This document shows positions 54,930-63,876 of a stretch of DNA of 64,000 bases, piece by piece. Under the pieces are notes generated by a model, which was not told where the DNA came from, did no database searches, and saw only the letters and a program-made list of their open reading frames with translations. The first letter of the stretch is position 1. Every line of letters begins with the position of its first letter. Position numbers and translations under genes: made by a program. Source of the stretch: a bacterium (GTDB taxonomy: Bacteria; Myxococcota_A; Bradymonadia; UBA7976; UBA1532); NCBI GenBank assembly GCA_030427205.1, contig JAUHXC010000014.1:1-64000 (forward strand), given 5' to 3'.

Positions 54930-55828
54930 GCCGGCGCTCTCGCTTCGTGCGCACGGGCGACCCCGTGCCAATGAGGCTCGTTGAGCGCGACCACGCGATT
55001 CTGGAGTCGGTCGCCGTGCTACGGCTTGCGCGTGCATGGCATCTGCACGAGCTGCACTTTGAAGGACGCACCCTCAAGGTGTGCCAAGTGCGACTCCAGA
55101 AGCTGTGGTCCAACGGGTATCTGGACCGCCTTTTCCAGCCGATGGTCTTGGTGGATGGTCGTGCTCAGCCGCACTGCACCACGCCCGTGTATCAACTCAC
55201 GGCCAAGGGTGCTTCAGCCCTGCGGCGTACCGGTCGGTCGGTGAAGCGTCCATCGGGCACCCCCTCACCGTATCGGCTGACCCACGACCTACTGGTGCTT
55301 GATGCCCGCGTGGCCATCACACTGGCCAGCGCTCGCACTCTTGGCATGCCGGTGCAGCTATGGTGGGATGAGACGCAGGCACGTGCCGTGCTTCGCAAGT
55401 ACGCCAAGGGCCACCCGCAGGTTGTCCCCGACGCGGCGTTCTGTCTGGAATCGCCGGACGCCTCGCCACTGGCCTACCTGCTCGAGGTGGACACCGGCAG
55501 CGAGCCGCTCATGCGCAAAGGAGCTGGCTCGAGTATCGAGGCCAAGCTCACGGGCTACACGGCGCTGCGCAAGGCGTCTGTGCTGTCCAAGGCGCTTGGC
55601 AGCAAGGCCGTGCGGGTGGTGTTTCTCACCACGAGCACGACCCGGGCCGACAACATCCTGTCGTTGATCTCGCGGCTGTCGGTGCCCTCAGGGCTGTTCT
55701 TGGTGGGCACTACGAGCGGTGTCGTGCCGCACGTTGCGCCCGGCCCCACACTGCGCCCATCCAAGGTGCTACTGCCAGTCCTGCGCTGTGCGCGCTGCCC
55801 GTCCTGGCACAGCTTGGCCGACGGGTAG
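54926..55828 (+). CDS. replication-relaxation family protein, 300 aa
   Basis: A winged-helix N-terminus (RDHAILESVAVLRLARAWHL; LWSNGYLDRLFQPM) is followed by a restriction-endonuclease-like domain with QVVPDAAFCLESPD and YLLEVDTGSEPLMRKGAGSS. This order (wHTH plus PD-(D/E)XK-like fold) is characteristic of Replic_Relax/MobC-like proteins of mobilizable elements. No relaxase gene is seen beside it. Confidence 0.65.
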   Translation: MSRRSRFVRTGDPVPMRLVERDHAILESVAVLRLARAWHLHELHFEGRTLKVCQVRLQKLWSNGYLDRLFQPMVLVDGRAQPHCTTPVYQLTAKGASALRRTGRSVKRPSGTPSPYRLTHDLLVLDARVAITLASARTLGMPVQLWWDETQARAVLRKYAKGHPQVVPDAAFCLESPDASPLAYLLEVDTGSEPLMRKGAGSSIEAKLTGYTALRKASVLSKALGSKAVRVVFLTTSTTRADNILSLISRLSVPSGLFLVGTTSGVVPHVAPGPTLRPSKVLLPVLRCARCPSWHSLADG

Positions 55829-55871
55829 CCGGGCGTCTGTTCGTCGTTTGTTCTCCTGCCCCCTTCGGGGT

Positions 55872-55916
55872 CTTCCGCTGAGGCATGTCACCTCCAGCCT
55901 CGTGCTTCAGCGGAAG
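55872..55916. repeat. inverted repeat between mobilization-like gene and primase
   Basis: CTTCCGCTGA (55872-55881) and TCAGCGGAAG (55907-55916) are perfect arms around a 25-nt loop, preceded by CCCCTTCGGGG. It lies in a 164-bp gap after a mobilization-type gene and before the primase gene. Origin of transfer/replication, attenuator or terminator are all possible. Confidence 0.5.
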
Positions 55917-55992
55917 GCTCAGACGGACTGTTCCTTCACATCGCAACCACTCCCACCACACGTAACCCGTCTATCAGGCAGGAGCACGAAGT

Positions 55993-57261
55993 ATGTCATC
56001 CAGTCGTTGGGTCGACTTCAAGGAAGTGAAGGCAGCAGTCTCAATCAGGCAAGTGCTGGACCACTTTGGTATCGAGTATCGAGAAGTGAGAGAGGGCAAG
56101 CTCACGCTTGCTTGTCCTATTCATGAGGGTAACAACCCACGCGCGTTCCACGTGGATGTAGAGAAAGGGACGTTCAAGTGCTTCACGGGGTGCAAGAAGG
56201 GCGGCAACGTCTTGGACCTGATGATGGCACTTGAGGATCTGCCCATTCGTGAGGCCGCGCTCAAGCTGCAGGAGCTGTTCATGGGCGGCGACGAGGACCG
56301 GGCACCGGCTGGGCGACGTCGACGGAGTGCATCGACCCGCTCGGGCGACCGGCGTCGCTCATCTGGCGGCTCTCGCCGCTCAGCAGGCACCTCCAGCGGG
56401 AGGGCAGGGGGTTCCCCTGCCCGTGGTCCCCGCTCCCGTGCAGAACGGGCACAGGTGCCCTCACGACGACGGGCTGGGGCGCCAGATGGCCGAAGCGACC
56501 GACAGGAGCACAACGAGGTCGACGGCTCCCAGCACGAGGGTGACCAGCACCAAGAACGAGATGATGAACGAGACGAGGTCAGTGGCAGTGCACGCCGGCG
56601 AGTTGTGCGCCCACCCCGAGCAGCAGCGCCGCGTCGACCAGCACGAGCCCCGCAAGGTCGAGCACAGGCGCCCGACCCCAACCCCCCACTCGACCTGAAC
56701 CTCCCCCTGCGCCGCGAGCACCCCTATCTGGAGCAGCGAGGTATCGGGCCTCAAGCCGTTGCAGAGTTTGGTCTCGGGTACTGCCCTCGCGGGATTCTTG
56801 CCGGGCGCATCGCTATCCCGATTCATAACGCATCCGGTGAACTCGTGGCGTATGCAGGGCGACACCCCAAGGGGAAATCTCCGCGGTACAAGTTCCCCAG
56901 CGGCTTTCGCAAGAGCTTGGAGCTGTACAACCTACACAGGGCCAAACACGAGGCGCCACAGCACGGACTCGTGCTCGTTGAAGGGTTCTTCGACGTGATC
57001 GTGCTGTGGCAACTGGGCGTTCCCAACGCCGTGGCGCTCATGGGCACCGAGTTGTCCGCCGCACAAGAGGCGCTGCTGGTGCAGCACACCGACCGGGTCA
57101 TCCTGTTGCTGGACGGCGACGAGGCCGGCCGAAGCGCCATGCAGGAACTGCTACACCGACTGGCCAAGCGCCTCTTCGTGAAGGCGGTTGAGCTGCCCGA
57201 TGGTGTGCAGCCCGACAGCTTGGAGCAGGGCGATCCGGTGCTCAAGGGGTTGGTGGGGTAG
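55993..57261 (+). CDS. DNA primase with CHC2 zinc finger and Toprim domain, 422 aa
   Basis: The CHC2 finger lies near residues 38-68 (LACPIHEGNNPRAFHVDVEK with FKCFTGC). A low-complexity Arg/Ser/Asp/Gln linker spans about 100-230. A DnaG-like catalytic core with IGPQAVAEFGLGYCPRGILA and Toprim motifs VLVEGFFDVIVLWQLG and ILLLDGDEAGRSAMQ follows. Mobile elements use such primases for their own replication. The linker is unusually long for the family. An intrinsic terminator follows. Confidence 0.85.
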   Translation: MSSSRWVDFKEVKAAVSIRQVLDHFGIEYREVREGKLTLACPIHEGNNPRAFHVDVEKGTFKCFTGCKKGGNVLDLMMALEDLPIREAALKLQELFMGGDEDRAPAGRRRRSASTRSGDRRRSSGGSRRSAGTSSGRAGGSPARGPRSRAERAQVPSRRRAGAPDGRSDRQEHNEVDGSQHEGDQHQERDDERDEVSGSARRRVVRPPRAAAPRRPARAPQGRAQAPDPNPPLDLNLPLRREHPYLEQRGIGPQAVAEFGLGYCPRGILAGRIAIPIHNASGELVAYAGRHPKGKSPRYKFPSGFRKSLELYNLHRAKHEAPQHGLVLVEGFFDVIVLWQLGVPNAVALMGTELSAAQEALLVQHTDRVILLLDGDEAGRSAMQELLHRLAKRLFVKAVELPDGVQPDSLEQGDPVLKGLVG

Positions 57262-57267
57262 TACAAG

Positions 57268-57292
57268 GTGCCCTCTGCAGGGCACACTTTTT
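57268..57292 (+). terminator. intrinsic terminator after the primase gene
   Basis: GTGCCC TCTGCA GGGCAC followed by a run of five T, seven bases after the stop. Confidence 0.85.
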
Positions 57293-57346
57293 GTTTCGCC
57301 AGATGCTTGCAAGGTCACTGTAATACGCGGACTCTTCAAGGGGCAG

Positions 57347-57352
57347 TATAAT
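57347..57352 (+). promoter_or_regulatory. possible promoter of the short-Argonaute operon
   Basis: A perfect TATAAT at 57347-57352 lies 140 bp before the first gene of the operon, in a gap otherwise free of genes. No convincing -35 stands 16-18 bp upstream; TTGCAA at about 57307 is too far away. Confidence 0.35.
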
Positions 57353-57492
57353 GATCGATCGACCCACCGAGATATCCTCTTCTCGCTGTCGACGGTAGCC
57401 TCTCACCGCTTGCACCACCATGGAATCTGAGCTAGAACGCCCGTTCAGTGGATGGCCTCATGCTGTGAGCCGTCGACGAGGAGTTGTCGAGC

Positions 57493-58677
57493 GTGCGCGA
57501 CAAGTTGTTTGAGCAAGAGATTGTCGAGGAGCTGATCAAACGAGGCGTCGAAGCGGAGCTACCCGCCAAACGGGATCAGATAACCCACAGCTTGGGCATC
57601 CACATCGCGGCCGTGCTGCCGGAGCAGCGGAATGGCGGTCCACTTGCGCAACTGCGCAGCGATGTCGAGCACTTGAACGAGATCCTTGACCCAGTCGTCG
57701 ATGGCCGACTTCCCCTACACGTGTGGCTCGATCGTGCGGCAACTCTCATCGAGTTTAAATACAATGGCACGGCACAATGGCTACGCCGGCTCGTCCGCGA
57801 GAGCATGTACGGCCGGTACTTCCCCGCCCCACAACGAGATGAGGTTGTCCATACCAACCTTCTCCGCGTGAAAGCCTATCCCGAGAACGTATTCGTCGCT
57901 GAAGCACGCTTCACCGACGGGAAGAAAGCGTTCGACGAACTACGTCGACACGGCACAGGCTTTCCAGGGGCATGGCTGCTTCGAGAAGGAAGGATCTTCT
58001 CATTTCATGACCTTGACGACACCGTCCTTAAGCATCTGTGCGAGGGTGACCCTGACGCCATCGAGACCACGCACTGGTCGGAATCCGACGACGAAGACGA
58101 GCGTCGGGTCTTTGTACACCTGATGGGGCGTACTCTCTCTGAGGTGCTGTACCCGCGCAAAGTGTCGTATTGCAGTAAGAAAAGGCACTACTACTTCAGG
58201 ACAGTGCGCTATCCAGGCGACGATGGAGAGTGGGTCCAAGAAGAGCGCAAGGTCCGCTTTCGAAACAAGCGTAGGAAATCGCGGCGCACGGTCGTCTTTG
58301 ACCGAAGAGAGAAGTACAATCAAGGGTGGGAACACGCCGCTGTTGAGACACGCTTTCTATCGATTGGGGACGAGTGGTACGTCTCGCTGACACCTACTTA
58401 TCGATTCACGACCGACGGAAGAGCGCTGCATCGTCTTCATGAGGAGTTTCTCAAGCAAAAGCAGCAACGCGAGTTCAACGAGAGCATCCTGAGTCAGGTG
58501 CTGCTGTGGAGCGATGTCCTTGGAGGCGAGACGTTCGAGAGCGATGCTCCCGCTCTGATTGAGTTTGAGAGCAGACCTTTGAGTCTTGAGCATACGCGAG
58601 GGATTCACGACTCAGCCTGGACGAGGCCTGAGCCCGACGAGGTTGCTGACGATGACGACACTGGTGGTGAAGCGTGA
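57493..58677 (+). CDS. nuclease-like effector fused to APAZ domain, partner of short Argonaute, 394 aa
   Basis: GTG start at 57493, nine bases after GGAG. Residues 1-180 hold a PD-(D/E)XK-like pattern (VVDGRLPLHVWLDRAATLIE then FKYN), so the effector may be a DREN-type nuclease. The C-terminal half has the APAZ signature: YYFRTVRYPGDDGEWVQEER, RRTVVFDRREKYN, then WYVSLTPTYRFTTDGRALHR. APAZ proteins pair with short pAgo, supplying the N-terminal/linker portion and the toxic effector. The stop overlaps the pAgo start. Confidence 0.7.
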   Translation: MRDKLFEQEIVEELIKRGVEAELPAKRDQITHSLGIHIAAVLPEQRNGGPLAQLRSDVEHLNEILDPVVDGRLPLHVWLDRAATLIEFKYNGTAQWLRRLVRESMYGRYFPAPQRDEVVHTNLLRVKAYPENVFVAEARFTDGKKAFDELRRHGTGFPGAWLLREGRIFSFHDLDDTVLKHLCEGDPDAIETTHWSESDDEDERRVFVHLMGRTLSEVLYPRKVSYCSKKRHYYFRTVRYPGDDGEWVQEERKVRFRNKRRKSRRTVVFDRREKYNQGWEHAAVETRFLSIGDEWYVSLTPTYRFTTDGRALHRLHEEFLKQKQQREFNESILSQVLLWSDVLGGETFESDAPALIEFESRPLSLEHTRGIHDSAWTRPEPDEVADDDDTGGEA

Positions 58678-60065
58678 ACATCGATCATATCGAGGAGCCA
58701 CTACTGGAGTTTGGCGAAGACGGGAAGCATGTCGATCTGCGCTTCGGGATTCTGCAGCACGGTCCCTTCGATCGAGAGGAGCTGCCTCGAGATATTCGAG
58801 CTGCTCTCGTGGGCCCACGCGAGCGCGTAGACTCCTTCTCAGCTTGGCTGGACTCGTGCCAGGGTGAGATACCCGGCAAGGCCAAGACAAGGCTCAAGAA
58901 CCTGTTTCCTGGTTTCCCCGGCTTCGGCCAGGATTCACCGTTTCATGCCCGACTGTCTGTTGATGGACGTCTGCGAAGGAGTTGGACGACTCGGCAAGCC
59001 GAGAAGATGCCCAAGTCGACCGAAGCCCTACTGGATTACTTTGACGAAGAATTCTCGTACCTCAGCGAAGAGCGCAACCTCGACGTGGTGATCTGCACCT
59101 TGCCACACGAGGTTCTTGACTTCGACGACGCGAGTGATTTTCGAGAGCGACTGAAGGTCGCTGCCATGCGCAGGGTCAATGCCCCAGTACAGTTGGTGTT
59201 GCCCTCGACCTATGAAAGCGGCTCATTCTCGAAGCAACGCAAACGAGGTAGGACCAGCAAGAAGACGACGGTGAAACTCAGCCGACAGGACGACGCCACT
59301 ATCGCTTGGAACTTCTTCACGGCCTTGTACTACAAGGCTGGCGGGACACCATGGCGGATGATCCGGCATCGAAGCGACTACGAAACGTGCTTTGTTGGCG
59401 TCGCGTTCTACAAGGCGCTGGACGAGTCCATCCAGACGAGCGTCGCTCAGATCTTCAACGAGCGTGGTGACGGCCTCATTGTCCGCGGTGGTCAGGCCAT
59501 CATCAAGAAGGATCGGTCGCCTCATCTAAGTCGAGAGGATGCCAAGAAGCTACTGGCTGATGCACTCAAGCGCTATCGCCGCGAACATCGGCAATCCCCC
59601 GCGCGTATCGTGCTGCACAAGTCCTCCTACTACAGCAAGGACGAGATAGAAGGCTTCGAGGAAGCTGCCGAAGAGCAGAATATTGAGTTGCTGGATTTTC
59701 TGAGCCTTCGTAGCGAGCGTGGCCTCCGTCTCTTCCGAGAGGGTATCTACCCGCCACTTCGAGGGACGTTCATGTCATTGGATGAAGAGAGGCACCTGCT
59801 ATACACCAGGGGCAGCGTCGACTTCTTCCAGACGTACCCAGGTATGTATATTCCTGTCCCGCTTCTCATGAGGAAGGAACACGGGGATGGCCATGCAAAG
59901 CTATTGGCGACAGAAGTGCTGGCCTTGACGAAGATGGATTGGAACCGCACCCAGTTCGACGGTGCACTGCCGATTACGATCGGGGCGGCCCGACGAGTGG
60001 GTAAGCTTCTGCGACATATGCCAGACGGCGAACCCTTGCAGGCGCGGTACGCATTCTACATGTAG
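58674..60065 (+). CDS. short prokaryotic Argonaute (MID-PIWI), 463 aa
   Basis: GTG start overlapping the previous TGA. Landmarks are WRMIRHRSDYETCFVGVAFY, PARIVLHKSSYYSKDEIEGF, LLYTRGSVDFFQTYPGMYIP and LALTKMDWNRTQFDGALPIT followed by ARRVGKLL. The length and order fit pAgos made only of MID and PIWI. Positions of the catalytic tetrad are replaced (FVGVAFYK; VLHKSSYY), as in other short pAgos, so cleavage is probably done by the partner. Such systems sense invader nucleic acid with a guide and trigger cell death. Confidence 0.85.
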   Translation: MNIDHIEEPLLEFGEDGKHVDLRFGILQHGPFDREELPRDIRAALVGPRERVDSFSAWLDSCQGEIPGKAKTRLKNLFPGFPGFGQDSPFHARLSVDGRLRRSWTTRQAEKMPKSTEALLDYFDEEFSYLSEERNLDVVICTLPHEVLDFDDASDFRERLKVAAMRRVNAPVQLVLPSTYESGSFSKQRKRGRTSKKTTVKLSRQDDATIAWNFFTALYYKAGGTPWRMIRHRSDYETCFVGVAFYKALDESIQTSVAQIFNERGDGLIVRGGQAIIKKDRSPHLSREDAKKLLADALKRYRREHRQSPARIVLHKSSYYSKDEIEGFEEAAEEQNIELLDFLSLRSERGLRLFREGIYPPLRGTFMSLDEERHLLYTRGSVDFFQTYPGMYIPVPLLMRKEHGDGHAKLLATEVLALTKMDWNRTQFDGALPITIGAARRVGKLLRHMPDGEPLQARYAFYM

Positions 60066-60081
60066 CAGTACAGGGGGCCGC

Positions 60082-60753
60082 ATGCCGAGTTGGACTGACG
60101 AAACAATTAGGGCTGAATTGGTCCGACATGGACTAGACCTAGAACCTGAGACCAGAATTATCATTGAGCCACTCCATCGGATGCGTGGGCAATACGACTT
60201 CGTGACTGACACGCTCAGGGTGTGCCCTGGCGCACCTCTCACGACCGTGTTGCATGAAGGCGCCCATGCTGAGCACCATGCTCGTATTGGTACCGTAGGC
60301 ACTCCGCCCATCACTTTGGCACAAGGCGTTGGCCTCTGTTTGGGAAGCGAAGTCTACGTTGGTCAACGTCTCGCGGGCATCGCCGCCTGTAGGCAGGCTG
60401 AGGAAGAGCGTCTGTCCAAGAACGAGAAGATTCCCGAACGTACGTTCCCGGCACTGGCCCGTCGGTTCAGAACCAAGGCACTCTTCACGAATGGACGCAC
60501 GTCATTCCTGGGAATACCCGGCTTTCGCTCCCTGATGATCGCTTCAACGCTTGTCGGCATGGAGCGAAAGACTGGTCGGGAGTACTTCGAGAGGCATCGC
60601 AGTGGCACCGGGCCCTACGATGGGCTACTTCTGGAGATTGTGGACTCACTCTTCGAACTAGATACGAATGACCTGAAGGCACTGGACCAACTGGGAAGCG
60701 ATCTCCTTCAAAGTGCCAATGCCCTGGGCATTATCGTCGCTAGCTACGACTAA
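60082..60753 (+). CDS. HExxH putative metallopeptidase in the short-Argonaute operon, 223 aa
   Basis: Starts 16 bp after the pAgo stop (MPSWTDETIRAELVRHGLDL). HEGAH (58-62) in TTVLHEGAHAEHHARIG is a zincin motif, and E90 in GSEVYVGQRLAG, 28 residues on, could be the third ligand as in gluzincins. No signal peptide or transmembrane segment, so it acts in the cytoplasm. Tight linkage to the pAgo pair suggests a third system component, such as a protease that activates or limits the effector. No such partner is familiar for short pAgo systems. Confidence 0.6.
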   Translation: MPSWTDETIRAELVRHGLDLEPETRIIIEPLHRMRGQYDFVTDTLRVCPGAPLTTVLHEGAHAEHHARIGTVGTPPITLAQGVGLCLGSEVYVGQRLAGIAACRQAEEERLSKNEKIPERTFPALARRFRTKALFTNGRTSFLGIPGFRSLMIASTLVGMERKTGREYFERHRSGTGPYDGLLLEIVDSLFELDTNDLKALDQLGSDLLQSANALGIIVASYD

Positions 60754-61081
60754 CTGTTCTCAGTAAGGGACCACCAACCAACGAACCGGCGCCAAGCGCC
60801 GGGAACCCGACTACAACGGGCTCAGGAGCGGACGGCCGACCGGGGGCTTCGCCCCCGACTCTCCCCCATCTGAGCTGAGTGCGACCTCCCTCAGTCCCGT
60901 GCGTGTTACGCACCGAGGCCTGAAGCGTGGTCTTACGAGGTCAGCCATCCGGGTGAGAGTCGGGCGCTGCGCGCGACCCGACGGACCGTCCGCAACGACA
61001 TTCCAACCTTCGGCCACTTTGACGTGCTAGATCAATCCGACGATACGTGCTAACCGACGCCAGAATTTGCGGGAGGATATC
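60754..61081. other. intergenic region with hairpins
   Basis: 328 bp without a supported gene. It has GGGGGCTTCGCCCCC near 60841 (likely the end of the Argonaute operon transcript), GGCGCCAAGCGCC near 60787 and GTCGGG...CCCGAC near 60958. No clear promoter for the next gene was found. Confidence 0.5.
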
Positions 61082-62035
61082 GTGGCCACCAGTTCACACC
61101 GACATACTTGGCTCTCAATCTTCGCAGCAATCAGCCTGTCGGCGGCATGTGGATACCATCCTCCACCGACTCAGAACGACTACCGCGCAGCTTCCCAGAC
61201 ATCAATCTCCCAGAAGAACGAGTTGCGTGTAGTGGTAGCTACGAGCCGCCTAAATGTGCGCTCTGGGCCTGGACAAGGTTTCGACCGAGTGGCTACGGTA
61301 GAGCGAGGAGACGTTCTACGAGTGGTCGACCAGCAGAACGCTTGGATTCGCATAAGACTTGCCAACGGAAACGCAGCTTCGTCGGGTTGGGTAAGCGGGA
61401 ACTATGTCGCTGTTGCGACACAGGCAAATGTGCTCCGGGCAGCCCATGGACTCCCATCATGGGGGTCCGCCACCGTGATTGGATTCGGTGAGAAGAGATG
61501 GATACGTAGTGGCACATGGCTAATTGAAGAGTCCCCGGGATGGGGCGTAGCACGCTCGACCTCGGGCAGAAAGGAAATTGTGCTCTGGTCCTCTGGGGTT
61601 GGGAGGGTTCTCTCGATAGTGGGGACGATAGTGTCGTTTCAGATAATCGACGGACAGTTCCCTGAGGGGGCCGCACGGTGGTCTGGGGTCAATGAGTTTC
61701 GGACCCTCGACCTCGCCACCAACCGGCCCGCCTCCCTATTCTCCTTCTTCAATCGGGCCGATCTTCAGAGGCAAGTCAATCACTATCTTGAGCCACCGGT
61801 GAATGGCCCGTGTGGATTCCGAACTGAGAACTTCGACCAGAAGTTTGCTGTGGTGAGCTACTCGGAGGCCGCCGTCGTAGTCAGGCTCGGGTTGCCGGAG
61901 TCATGCGGGGCCGGCGATGGTGAACGAGTAGACCTTCGTCTGGAGCAACGAGCACCGCGGACCTGGGCCGTTGCTCTCAAAGAGGCAGAGAGAAGGGGCA
62001 CTCTCATGGAACACCTCGGCGCCCCCGTCTATTAG
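61082..62035 (+). CDS. SH3-domain lipoprotein, 317 aa
   Basis: GTG start at 61082 after GGGAGG. A lipoprotein signal (TWLSIFAAISLSAACGYHPP, Cys after LSAA) is followed by a bacterial SH3 domain (TSRLNVRSGPGQGFDRVATV; WIRIRLANGNAASSGWVSGN). The remaining 200 residues are a unique beta-rich domain. It is probably exported and surface- or periplasm-facing. Whether it belongs to region C cargo or to the host flank is unclear. Confidence 0.75.
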   Translation: MATSSHRHTWLSIFAAISLSAACGYHPPPTQNDYRAASQTSISQKNELRVVVATSRLNVRSGPGQGFDRVATVERGDVLRVVDQQNAWIRIRLANGNAASSGWVSGNYVAVATQANVLRAAHGLPSWGSATVIGFGEKRWIRSGTWLIEESPGWGVARSTSGRKEIVLWSSGVGRVLSIVGTIVSFQIIDGQFPEGAARWSGVNEFRTLDLATNRPASLFSFFNRADLQRQVNHYLEPPVNGPCGFRTENFDQKFAVVSYSEAAVVVRLGLPESCGAGDGERVDLRLEQRAPRTWAVALKEAERRGTLMEHLGAPVY

Positions 62036-62061
62036 TCCGCGAAGTGTCGCAAGGAGACAAC

Positions 62062-63474
62062 GTGAAGCGAAACATGTTCTTGTTGCTGGCCGGAGTACTG
62101 GTAGCCGCCTGCGAGGTGCTCGGTGGAGGCGCGGGAGGCGCAGGAGGCGCCGACGCTGGAGCCTCGCAGGACTGCTACCAGAATTCAGATTGCGGGGACG
62201 GCGAATACTGCACTGGCGGCCGCTGCGAGCCACTATGCGAAGACGATTCAGGCTGCCTGATCGGCGAAGTATGCATCAATAGCCAGTGCCGTCTTCCCGA
62301 CGGAAACCAGCAAATGCCGGCCAACTTCGACAACCACAATTGGGTAGACAACAACGAGGAGCGCAATCCGGCAGGGCTCGGCGCAGCAGGAAGATGGAGC
62401 CGCCCCCTCATTACATGGAGGCTTGATAGCCACCCCGAAGGCATTACTCGAGACCAAGCTGTCCAGACCATTCGCCGGGCGTTCGCAACGTGGGAAGCCC
62501 ACGCGGCAATAAGGTTTGCTGAGACTGAAGCACTACCTGACATCGAGTTTGGAATGGAAGATATTCCGAACGACCATGGCCACTGCGGGCAGGGGACTGT
62601 AGCGCATGCTTTCTATTTGAACCCGACCATGGACCCGAACATCGTTAACTGCCCACACGGACATATCCACTTCCAGCACGGCTACTGGTGGAGCCTTGAT
62701 CCGTTCCCGGTGGTTGGTCGGGCGCTGCAGTACGACTTTGAAACCGTCGTACTACACGAGATCGGCCACCCTCTCGGTCTCGGGCACAACACAGTCGACG
62801 AAGAATCAATTATGGTTCAGGGAGGATATAGAGGTGTACGCCGAGACTTGGCTGCACCAGACATCGCCCGAATCCAGGACCTGTACGGACCCCCAAACGA
62901 TGCAGTCGTTGTCGATGTCCGTCCAGGCTCGGCTGTTCGAGGGAGCGGAGATGCATTCATCCAGACTGGAGCGGGGTTCACTCGGCAGAGCACCGCCACC
63001 TGCTTCTGGCGAAATGCATGGGGTGAAAACTCATATCAACAAGAGGTCCGGGTTGACGGAACATTCTACAACCGTTACGCACCATCAGCCGGGGCTGGTC
63101 TAGGACGCAACGATTGGTGGTGTGTAGACGCTCGTACTGGCCAACGGAGCAATGTGCTCTCCTATACGATCCTACCGAACCATCCCCAAGTGGATATCGA
63201 AGAGCCTCGTGTAGTGAGAAGGGGATCAGGAGATGCGCTCATTGAGCGCGGCTCCGACTTCACACCGGGTAGCGTAGCAACCTGCAAGTGGCAGGACCAT
63301 GCCCACCGCAATGCACCACCAGGCGAATATCGACAAGACGTCGAAATCGACGGCACGTTTATCAACAGATTTGAGCCCCCTGCCGACTTTTCGGCAGCAA
63401 CTTTTGACTGGTGGTGCGTCGACACTGATCGAAATTTGGAGAGCAGGAGGATTGAGTTCACCATTCTTCCATGA
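62062..63474 (+). CDS. matrixin-type metalloprotease lipoprotein, 470 aa
   Basis: GTG start after AAGGAG. A lipoprotein signal (MKRNMFLLLAGVLVAAC) is followed by a Cys-rich segment (DCYQNSDCGDGEYCTGGRCE) of the kind common in Myxococcota surface proteins. The M10 domain has HEIGHPLGLGH and the Met-turn ESIMVQGG, so the zinc site is complete. Two repeated C-terminal domains contain VRGSGDAFIQTGAGFTRQST and VRRGSGDALIERGSDFTPGS. Probably a secreted or surface protease. Confidence 0.85.
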   Translation: MKRNMFLLLAGVLVAACEVLGGGAGGAGGADAGASQDCYQNSDCGDGEYCTGGRCEPLCEDDSGCLIGEVCINSQCRLPDGNQQMPANFDNHNWVDNNEERNPAGLGAAGRWSRPLITWRLDSHPEGITRDQAVQTIRRAFATWEAHAAIRFAETEALPDIEFGMEDIPNDHGHCGQGTVAHAFYLNPTMDPNIVNCPHGHIHFQHGYWWSLDPFPVVGRALQYDFETVVLHEIGHPLGLGHNTVDEESIMVQGGYRGVRRDLAAPDIARIQDLYGPPNDAVVVDVRPGSAVRGSGDAFIQTGAGFTRQSTATCFWRNAWGENSYQQEVRVDGTFYNRYAPSAGAGLGRNDWWCVDARTGQRSNVLSYTILPNHPQVDIEEPRVVRRGSGDALIERGSDFTPGSVATCKWQDHAHRNAPPGEYRQDVEIDGTFINRFEPPADFSAATFDWWCVDTDRNLESRRIEFTILP

Positions 63475-63534
63475 CCGAACAAGCTTTCCATGTATTCCCC
63501 TAGCCATTTCAATCCAAGGGTCGCCCCGCGGGAG

Positions 63535-63876
63535 CTAGGCCCTCCAGGCGATGGTGTTAACGACGTCCACCACCAGCCCGCTCTCCATCAGCAGTGATGC
63601 CTGATTTAGCGTGTCAACCAGAGACAACATCAACGCCTTCGACTCATGGGATACTTGAGGCCTGGCTGAGGGAGCCACGTCTCTCACTGTCGGCAGGACG
63701 ACTGTGCCGTCAGGCTCCTGCAGCCTGCCATGAGTCAAGGCAACTACGTCTACGATCGACAACTCTTCGATTGCATCCTGGCCGTAACCGTCGGCTCGCA
63801 ACGATTCTTGGAGTCGTACGTACAGGTCGATGATCCGTCGGACCATCTTTGAATCAAGGCCAGAGGGGTCTTCCAT
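63535..63876 (-). CDS. unknown protein, 113 aa
   Basis: Begins MEDPSGLDSKMVRRIIDLYV. Helical, acidic, with LYVRLQESLRADGYGQDAIE and a hydrophobic end (LNQASLLMESGLVVDVVNTI). No strong ribosome binding site. Function unknown. Confidence 0.45.
   Translation of the reverse strand: MEDPSGLDSKMVRRIIDLYVRLQESLRADGYGQDAIEELSIVDVVALTHGRLQEPDGTVVLPTVRDVAPSARPQVSHESKALMLSLVDTLNQASLLMESGLVVDVVNTIAWRA

Noticed and set aside
56461..56700. Leftward transmembrane-like frame within the primase gene
   Set aside because: The reverse complement of Glu/Asp-rich codons automatically reads as hydrophobic residues; no gene context supports it.
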